The notes beneath the pieces are model-generated. The model did no database searches and was not told the origin of the DNA. It saw only the letters and a list, made by a program, of their open reading frames with translations. This document shows, in pieces, positions 1-4,497 of a stretch of DNA of 7,066 nucleotides (positions are counted from its first letter, which is position 1; every line of letters starts with the position of its first letter). The position numbers and the translations under genes are program-made. Source of the DNA: Acidobacteriota bacterium (GTDB lineage: Bacteria > Acidobacteriota > UBA6911 > RPQK01). The stretch is taken from positions 1 through 7,066 of the forward strand of contig RPQK01000397.1 in assembly GCA_003819755.1 (NCBI GenBank), in the 5' to 3' direction.

Positions 1-76
1 CGAGGAGTACCTGAAAACCAAGCTCGGAGCCGAGGCATACGACAAGTACCAGAAACGTCGCTCGGAGAGGCGGTAA
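1..76 (+). CDS. C-terminal end of an unidentified plus-strand gene (5' end outside the window)
   Basis: An open frame beginning at base 2 runs 24 codons to a TAA at 74-76. The residues include EEYLKTKLG and end in KRRSERR, so the tail is strongly charged and lysine/arginine-rich, as in many soluble protein C-termini. I do not recognise the family from so short a piece. It is convergent with the OmpA-family gene, and the large inverted repeat starts about 30 nt after its stop. That it is a real gene is inferred from composition and from the gene arrangement; a chance open frame of this length is possible. Confidence 0.45.
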   Translation, partial: EEYLKTKLGAEAYDKYQKRRSERR

Positions 77-104
77 GTTCGGAGCCGGGGGCACGTGATC
101 ACTA

Positions 105-262
105 TGGCGTGCGGCGGCAACGAGAGGCCGACGTTTTATCAGGCCCCGAGGCGACGCCGCTTTGGTCTGTAGGATGTCGTGCAGGTTCGATCGTGCACAG
201 GGGAAAGCGGCGTCGCCTCGGGGCCTGACAAAACGTCGGCCTCTCGTTGCCGCCGCACTCCA
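105..262. repeat. Near-perfect 55-bp inverted repeat with 40-nt centre, between convergent genes
   Basis: Bases 109-163 are the reverse complement of 204-258 with one mismatch (A138 against C229). After one further mismatch (C108/T259) three more pairs extend the arms to 105 and 262. The one mismatch inside the arms would be a G-U pair in minus-strand RNA but an A-C clash in plus-strand RNA. The centre (164-203) adds a CTGT/ACAG pairing (167-170 with 197-200) and holds the imperfect direct repeat TCGTGCAGG (177-185) and TCGTGCACAGG (191-201). No U-rich tract follows the stem on either strand, so it is not a textbook intrinsic terminator. I see no clear target-site duplication beside it. It could be a bidirectional transcription barrier, a MITE-like element or a structured RNA; the sequence alone does not decide. 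Confidence 0.9.
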
Positions 263-340
263 AAAAAGGCTTGTCAGCGCAAAATGCGGGCTTCTTATTT
301 GAGCGCTTGTGCCCCTTCGGTGTTGGGGTCTTGCCGCGCC

Positions 341-1252
341 TTACTGTTCCACCAATTCGACACGACGGTTTTTGGCCTTGCCTTCATCGTTCGCGTTGGA
401 GGCAACCGGCGCGTAGGGTCCGGCCCCGAAGGCGTTCAATCGATTAGCCGCCACCCCGTGTTTTGCCGTCAAAGCGGCAACGACAGCGGCCGCGCGCGCC
501 TGCGATAGTTTCATATTGGCCGCGAGATCGCCAACATTGTCCGTGTGGCCGACCACGTGGAGCTTTAATGACGGCTTCTGGCCCATCAGCTTGGCGATTT
601 CCTTCAGCGCGGCGTCCGATTCCGGTTTGACGTCGGACTTGCCCGTGTCAAACAAAATGTCATATACGGCGATATGACCAGTCTCGGTCAGTCCCTGTTG
701 CAGCCCTTCGGCATTGACCACAATGTCCTGTTTCATCTTTTCGCGCTCGATGATCTGGAGACCGTAGCCCGTCTCGCCTATCACCTGCATGTAGGCCCAA
801 ATTTCTTTTTCGGGGGTGACGAATTTCATCGACACACCATAGTTCGTGCAGGTGTTTCCGAGGCGCGGGTCGTATTCCACATAGGCCTTGCACCAATCCG
901 GGTATGTGCCCTGGATCGTGCCGCCGGCGCGCCTGGTCGCGTTTTCGAAGTTCCGCATGATCTGAAGTCCGCTGGCCGGATTGGCACCCTCATTCAACTG
1001 ATACTGGATGTAGATCAGCTTGCCTTCGACTTCGACCACTTTGGGTTTCTGTTCTTCCAGCGGAGGGCCGACCGGGAATTTCCGGGCGTCAAATTCAACG
1101 GTCTGGCATTCGATAATGTGGAAATTCGGCATCCGGTTGAACAGGGGATAGTCCTTGCAGCCCTCCATGTCCTCGTTGGCCGATTGGGCCAAGGCAAGGG
1201 GAAATATCAGGCTCGCGGACATCAACGAAATCAGCAAACAGAGCTTTTTCAC
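341..1252 (-). CDS. OmpA-family outer-membrane/periplasmic peptidoglycan-binding protein
   Basis: The 303-residue product probably anchors the envelope to peptidoglycan. Residues 1-22 form a signal peptide (KK, a hydrophobic core, cleavage likely after the A-L-A at 20-22). There is no lipobox. Residues 30-180 form an N-terminal region with CKDYPLFNRMP near residue 32, vaguely like the DUF4892-type region found before some OmpA domains; that assignment is weak. Its four cysteines (32, 49, 121, 135) could form disulfides in the periplasm. Residues 192-302 are a clear OmpA C-terminal domain: ILFDTGKSDVKPES, VVGHTDNVG, LSQARAAAV and KNRRVEL. Asp238 and Arg253, 15 residues apart, match the pair that binds diaminopimelate in OmpA. 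There is no eight-stranded barrel domain like that of E. coli OmpA. The start is GTG, chosen because GGAGGT lies 6 nt upstream and the signal peptide begins there. The gene is 207 nt downstream of the sugar operon and probably transcribed separately. Confidence 0.92.
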   Translation of the reverse strand: MKKLCLLISLMSASLIFPLALAQSANEDMEGCKDYPLFNRMPNFHIIECQTVEFDARKFPVGPPLEEQKPKVVEVEGKLIYIQYQLNEGANPASGLQIMRNFENATRRAGGTIQGTYPDWCKAYVEYDPRLGNTCTNYGVSMKFVTPEKEIWAYMQVIGETGYGLQIIEREKMKQDIVVNAEGLQQGLTETGHIAVYDILFDTGKSDVKPESDAALKEIAKLMGQKPSLKLHVVGHTDNVGDLAANMKLSQARAAAVVAALTAKHGVAANRLNAFGAGPYAPVASNANDEGKAKNRRVELVEQ

Positions 1253-1258
1253 AGGAAC

Positions 1259-1264
1259 ACCTCC
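1259..1264 (-). promoter_or_regulatory. Shine-Dalgarno site that fixes the GTG start of the OmpA-family gene
   Basis: The minus strand reads GGAGGT, then 6 nt, then GTG (1252-1250). This is a near-ideal anti-16S match at ideal spacing, and it places the start directly before the MKK signal peptide. Confidence 0.85.
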
Positions 1265-1283
1265 AGAACTGGGAACCGGTCCT

Positions 1284-1317
1284 CGGGAAGCGCCGAGAGG
1301 CGCTCACACTCTCCCGG
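1284..1317 (-). promoter_or_regulatory. Hairpin in the 5' leader of the OmpA-family gene
   Basis: On the minus strand AGCGCC and GGCGCT (1304-1299 and 1294-1289) form a perfect 6-bp GC-rich stem with a 4-nt loop, TCTC. An outer CGGGA/TCCCG pairing closes it across a one-sided bulge. It sits about 25 nt before the ribosome binding site, so it could affect mRNA stability or translation. The pairing is visible; any function is inferred. Confidence 0.45.
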
Positions 1318-1341
1318 GGAATCCCGAAAACTGAGTGCATG

Positions 1342-1370
1342 AATATAACCCTGATCCGCGGAAGTCGCTA
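1342..1370 (-). promoter_or_regulatory. Possible sigma-70-like promoter for the OmpA-family gene
   Basis: A short AT-rich island in GC-rich DNA gives TATATT on the minus strand (1347-1342), 5 of 6 matches to the -10 box. At 17-nt spacing the -35 position reads TAGCGA (1370-1365), only 3 of 6 matches. Transcription from it would give a leader of roughly 80 nt containing the 1284-1317 hairpin. The weak -35 and unknown sigma preferences of this organism keep this tentative. Confidence 0.3.
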
Positions 1371-1411
1371 GTGAAACCGCAGGCTGGCTCTGAGACCTGG
1401 TGTGCCGAGTC

Positions 1412-1438
1412 GGAAAACTGGCTGCCCAAGGAAGCAGC
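1412..1438 (-). terminator. Weak candidate intrinsic terminator after the amidohydrolase gene
   Basis: About 22 nt past the TAG stop, the minus strand reads GCTGC, 8 nt, GCAGC, then CAGTTTTCC. A 5-bp stem followed by a four-T run is a minimal terminator shape at the right place for the end of the four-gene operon. The short stem and short T run make it uncertain. Confidence 0.28.
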
Positions 1439-1459
1439 ACCACGTCGACCGGCCCCGCT

Positions 1460-2509
1460 CTACTCGGGCACCAAACGGGCGGCGTTTTGCCATAGAAGCT
1501 TGTCTGCTACCAGCGGTTCGAGGGCAAGCCCGAGAATCGAATAACCCTGGAGGGATCGCTTGAACGGCGGGTTTTCCTGGACCTCGTCCGTCAGCATGAA
1601 CCGGTAGTGCGATTCGATGAAACGGACCGTCGAATCAACGTAAGCCCGGCGGAAATCTTCGTCCAGCGGGATCTCGCCCGGTTGGTAGAGGCACTGGGCC
1701 TGCACTCCGGTCGGTACGTTCGTGTCGTCATAGATCACGTCCGTCCCAAATAGCACGCGATCCTGATACCGGTTCAGGAAGTCCCTGGAGTTTCGCGCGT
1801 GGTGAGGGAGGCCGAGCACCGGAATGCGCGCCGAGATGTCGTAGTAAAGATTCGGAAGGGCGTCCAGGTCTTCCGCCGCGAGCTGAAGGCATTCCGAGCG
1901 GCTGCCGACATGGGGGCAGATGAAAGTCGTGTTGGGATGTCGCACGATCACCTGGTTACGCTCGCCAATCAGCTCGTCCAGACTTGGAAAGCCCTTCCGA
2001 TAGTAGCTCCACCAGGCATACTCGCCGTACAGCACGCCGTTCCAGAAGTTTCGCTCATCTACCGGCTGCCAGAAGGCGGGGGGATCACCGGTGTGCAGCA
2101 GTATCGGGATCCCGAGCTCCCCCGCCTTCGCCCATATTGCGTCCAGCCGCGGGTCGTTGATCCGCCAGAGCTTGCCATTCGGCTGCCGGTATTCAAGACC
2201 CAGGGCCTTGTAGATTTTCAGGCCTTTCATACCGGACGCCACGTCCTGCTCCATCTGCTCGGCCGCTCTCGGCCCGAAATCGGGTTCGTTAATCCGCCTG
2301 AAATCGATGTTGCCGAACACGGTGAAACGCCCCGGATACCGGTTGAAGATCGCGAGGTGCTCCTGGAGCGCGCGACCAAAGCCATCGTGCCATTCGAGGG
2401 TCACCGAGCGTTGGATGCCGCAGCGGTCCATGACTTCAACCGCGAGGTCGACGTAATGAGGAAAGACGTGGGTGTGGGAGTCAATGACTCGCCGGGGCTT
2501 CGTTCTCAA
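1460..2509 (-). CDS. Amidohydrolase-2 family metal-dependent hydrolase
   Basis: The 349-residue product is a cytoplasmic TIM-barrel hydrolase of the Amidohydro_2 (ACMSD/LigW-like) family, with no signal peptide. Visible metal-site motifs are VIDSHTH (His12 and His14), a lysine-rich GMKGLKIYK strand (residues 93-101), LLHTGDPPAF (His139), FICPHVG (His200) and LFGTDVIYDD (Asp257). The end, LLWQNAARLV, matches the typical C-terminal helix in which active-site barrel members end. Length and motif order are normal, so the gene looks intact. Family members hydrolyse lactones, esters or amides or decarboxylate acids; the substrate here is unknown. The start is TTG, supported by AGGAG 8 nt upstream and by the 4-nt TTGA overlap with the PfkB stop, which suggests translational coupling. 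As last gene of the operon it may act on a sugar-derived lactone or amide, which is an inference only. Confidence 0.9.
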   Translation of the reverse strand: MRTKPRRVIDSHTHVFPHYVDLAVEVMDRCGIQRSVTLEWHDGFGRALQEHLAIFNRYPGRFTVFGNIDFRRINEPDFGPRAAEQMEQDVASGMKGLKIYKALGLEYRQPNGKLWRINDPRLDAIWAKAGELGIPILLHTGDPPAFWQPVDERNFWNGVLYGEYAWWSYYRKGFPSLDELIGERNQVIVRHPNTTFICPHVGSRSECLQLAAEDLDALPNLYYDISARIPVLGLPHHARNSRDFLNRYQDRVLFGTDVIYDDTNVPTGVQAQCLYQPGEIPLDEDFRRAYVDSTVRFIESHYRFMLTDEVQENPPFKRSLQGYSILGLALEPLVADKLLWQNAARLVPE

Positions 2510-3567
2510 ATCGTTTGCTCCTGTAGCATTTCGCTGACCTCAGGACTCAGCGCCGCGCGGTGCCCGCAGGCGAACTCTCGCAGTGTTGACCGGCTCACAT
2601 CGGGGTGAATCGTGTGCGGCGATGTGACGGTAAACGAGGCAAGAAGACTGGCCAATTCATGGGCCTGATCAGGCGTCATTCCGGCCGAGAGGCCGGCGAT
2701 GAGACCGGCCAGGTGAGCGTCGCCGGCGCCGGCAGCGCTACGAACCGCAACTCGCAGCGCCGGCCGGTGCGTCGCGCGGCGGCCGTTCCAAACCCAACTG
2801 CCCTGGGCCCCGGCGGTCACCGACACCAGCATGCCCGGTTGATGCCTGTCCAAGACGGCGATGGCCGCTTCAAAGATCCTCTCCGGGTCATATTCCTCGG
2901 CTGGGAGATTGGTGAGCGTCGCCGCTTCATGCCGGTTCATTCCGAGGAGATCGACGTTATTCAGGAGGCCGTTCTCCAGGGCAGGGAGAATCTCCTCAGA
3001 GCTGAAGGCGGCCACGTTGAAGAAGGTCCGGCTCCTTCCGAGATCCAGGAGCGCGGCGCGAGCCGACAGCGGGACTTCGGGCGCCGCCAAGGCGATCCCC
3101 TCCCCCAGGAACCTGTCGAATTCCGGCGCGGCTTCCTCCAGCGCCCGCGCGTCGATTCGGCTGCATGCCGAATCTTCGGTGGTCAGATTTCCGCCGGCGC
3201 CGTCCGGGTAGAGAAAGCAGAACGAGTGAAGCGTCGGATAACCCCGCGCGACCTTCACGAACCGGGTTTCAATGCCGGCCTCAACCATCTCCCTCAGAAG
3301 ACGTTGCCCGGTGGGATCATCTCCCACACGGCCGACTGGCATGGTGACGAAGTCAGGTCCCAAGAGCGTCGCCACATAATGCGCGATGATGTGCAGTTTG
3401 CAGTAGTCGCGCCGGTCAAGGAACCGGCCAAGCCGGCTCTCCTCCCGTCCGACGGTTTCGTTTCCCCGAATTGCGAAGAAAACGCCTGAGCCGATGCCGC
3501 CGACGCCAATCAGGGCGCGATAGCGAAGATCGCGAGGATCAAACCGCAAAGCTTTCACGATTGCCAT
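2506..3567 (-). CDS. PfkB-family (ribokinase-like) sugar kinase
   Basis: The 353-residue product should phosphorylate a sugar or sugar derivative with ATP in the cytoplasm. The glycine-rich N-terminal sugar-binding strand is ALIGVGGIGSG (residues 18-28). MPVGRVGDDPTG (76-87) is the lid/substrate region, NRHE (211-214) is the NxxE motif, SVTAGAQGS (249-257) is the nucleotide-binding segment and AAGAGDAHLAG (278-288) carries the catalytic Asp283. The usual phenylalanine after GAGDx is His285 here. The segment EESRLGRFLDRRDYCKLHI (42-60) is not typical of ribokinase and points to a separate subgroup. A longer open frame reaches 3729, but those extra 54 residues overlap the upstream NagB-like gene and are low-complexity Pro/Gly/Cys-rich. 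ATG at 3567 is preceded by the G-rich GGGGGTGGGG and gives the expected N-terminus. It overlaps the upstream gene by 13 nt and the next gene by 4 nt. The substrate is unknown. Confidence 0.9.
   Translation of the reverse strand: MAIVKALRFDPRDLRYRALIGVGGIGSGVFFAIRGNETVGREESRLGRFLDRRDYCKLHIIAHYVATLLGPDFVTMPVGRVGDDPTGQRLLREMVEAGIETRFVKVARGYPTLHSFCFLYPDGAGGNLTTEDSACSRIDARALEEAAPEFDRFLGEGIALAAPEVPLSARAALLDLGRSRTFFNVAAFSSEEILPALENGLLNNVDLLGMNRHEAATLTNLPAEEYDPERIFEAAIAVLDRHQPGMLVSVTAGAQGSWVWNGRRATHRPALRVAVRSAAGAGDAHLAGLIAGLSAGMTPDQAHELASLLASFTVTSPHTIHPDVSRSTLREFACGHRAALSPEVSEMLQEQTI
2518..2522 (-). promoter_or_regulatory. Shine-Dalgarno site supporting the TTG start of the amidohydrolase
   Basis: AGGAG on the minus strand lies 8 nt before TTG (2509-2507), inside the 3' end of the PfkB gene. 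No better-placed ATG occurs before the VIDSHTH motif, so this site decides the start. Confidence 0.7.
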
Positions 3568-4460
3568 TGCCCCACCCCCAAATTCCAATCCGGGTGCTCG
3601 GCAATCGGGTGGCGGGCAGTCTCGACAGTCGCAGTCAGCAGCGCATCCGGGTGTTCCTGGAGCAGCGTGATCGGGTATTCCGCCGTGACCGGGCCGAACA
3701 GGGCCACTCGCAGCGCCGTCTGTTTCCACGCGCCCGTGTCACTGAACAGGCGCACCTTCCGCGCCGACAAGCACTCGCTCATCCCCAGGGTCAACGACAT
3801 CGGCGGGACGAACTGATAAGCCCCCCCGAAGGTCCTCTGGGCAAGGGCGATAATCGTGTCGATGTTGTTCTCCTGGACCCGAATCTTAGACTTGCGCAGC
3901 TCCTCGACCGATATTTGGCTGAATGGGTGCCGTCTGGTTTGGTTGTAGGCCACATGCCCGTCCTGCCCCCAGCCGCCGAACGTGATGTCGATCGGAGCAG
4001 ACATGATCGCCTCGTGGATCTCGTCCAGTTTCCCGACCGCCGGCCAGTGCCGCCGCTCCTCGGGTACGGCAAGCGTCGGATCAACCGGTGCGTAGAATAG
4101 CTTCTCCATAGTACCCCGGAAGCTGTACGGGTGCTCGCGGGGCAGCTCGCGCCCCTGCCAGTCCAGACACTCGTCCATGTGGAAGACCTCAAACTGCCTG
4201 AGGCTGACCCTTTCGGTATTGACAAGCGCCGTGAAGGGCCGATACCAGCACATCGGACCGCACGGGATGATGGCTCGCGTTGTCTCCCCCCTGGCGTTAT
4301 GCTGCCGAATTTCGTAAACCAGCTCGCGGGCCCTGATTTCTCACATCTCGGCTGAGTCGCGGCACAGACGAAAGGCGATTTTGCGGGCCGGATGGCCTTC
4401 AAGCTTCTCGTACGGAATCCGGCACCATTCGTATAGCTCACCTGATGACAGACCGCTCAT
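3555..4460 (-). pseudogene. Glucosamine-6-phosphate deaminase/isomerase (NagB-like) gene interrupted by an in-frame TGA
   Basis: The frame spans 301 codons with one TGA at codon 40 (4343-4341); the same frame reads on through both sides. Before it is a 39-residue N-terminus (MSGLSSGELYEW ... CRDSAEM). After it comes EIRARELVYEIRQHNARGE, then the phosphate-loop strand AIIPCGPMCWY (codons 63-73). FHMDECLDW (codons 93-101) carries the Asp-Glu pair of the family, GGWGQDGHVAYNQ (codons 162-174) the Asp167/His169 pair, and LQEHPDALLTATVETARHP is the conserved C-terminus. These match NagB, which converts glucosamine-6-phosphate to fructose-6-phosphate plus ammonia. The glutamate that follows the DGHxAxN motif in E. 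coli NagB (Glu148) is Gln174 here, so the reaction may differ. The start ATG at 4460 is preceded by GGAGAGG (4476-4470). An internal ATG at 4253 would remove the first part of the fold and is unlikely to give an active enzyme. The gene lies 37 nt after the propeller gene and overlaps the PfkB gene by 13 nt. A recent nonsense mutation, a sequencing error and readthrough are all possible. Confidence 0.85.
4341..4343 (-). other. In-frame TGA codon inside the NagB-like gene
   Basis: The codon lies between SAEM and EIRARELV. Aligned by eye to E. coli NagB (EQVGKWAARHIV), it falls on a glycine, so a single GGA to TGA change would explain it. I see no convincing selenocysteine insertion hairpin directly downstream, and the matching residue is not cysteine or serine. 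Confidence 0.85.
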
Positions 4461-4469
4461 TCTTCGTTT

Positions 4470-4476
4470 CCTCTCC
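4470..4476 (-). promoter_or_regulatory. Shine-Dalgarno site choosing the NagB-like start
   Basis: GGAGAGG on the minus strand lies 9 nt before ATG 4460-4458, in the 37-nt gap after the propeller gene. It favours this start over the in-frame ATG at 4529, which lies inside the upstream gene. Confidence 0.65.
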
Positions 4477-4497
4477 AAAAGGATGGCCGCCCACTGC

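Larger units (their letters stand above)
1253..1459. other. Non-coding gap between the operon and the OmpA-family gene
   Basis: This 207-nt stretch carries no convincing gene. It holds the weak terminator candidate of the upstream operon, the possible promoter, the leader hairpin and the ribosome binding site of the OmpA-family gene. The short frames crossing it overlap neighbours on the opposite strand or in other frames and lack recognisable protein features. Confidence 0.6.

Noticed and set aside
263..340. Intrinsic terminator directly after the OmpA-family gene
   Set aside because: A minus-strand TTTTTTGG is present at 261-268, but the sequence before it forms only a 4-bp stem not adjacent to the T run.
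674..1342. 222-residue plus-strand open frame opposite the OmpA-family gene
   Set aside because: It is antisense to a gene with clear domain motifs, has no recognisable domain, and such frames are common in GC-rich DNA.
1799..3489. Two long plus-strand frames opposite the amidohydrolase and PfkB genes
   Set aside because: Both are arginine- and proline-rich mirror frames of conserved enzymes, with no family motifs.
3568..3729. Upstream extension of the PfkB gene to an ATG at 3729
   Set aside because: The 54 extra residues are low-complexity, lie inside the NagB-like gene, and a ribosome binding site precedes the internal ATG at 3567.
3555..4253. Complete NagB-like gene starting at the internal ATG 4253
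   Set aside because: This would lack the first strand and helices of the fold; the upstream codons in the same frame clearly belong to the family.
4341..4343. Selenocysteine at the NagB-like TGA
   Set aside because: The matching family residue is glycine and I see no convincing insertion hairpin just downstream.
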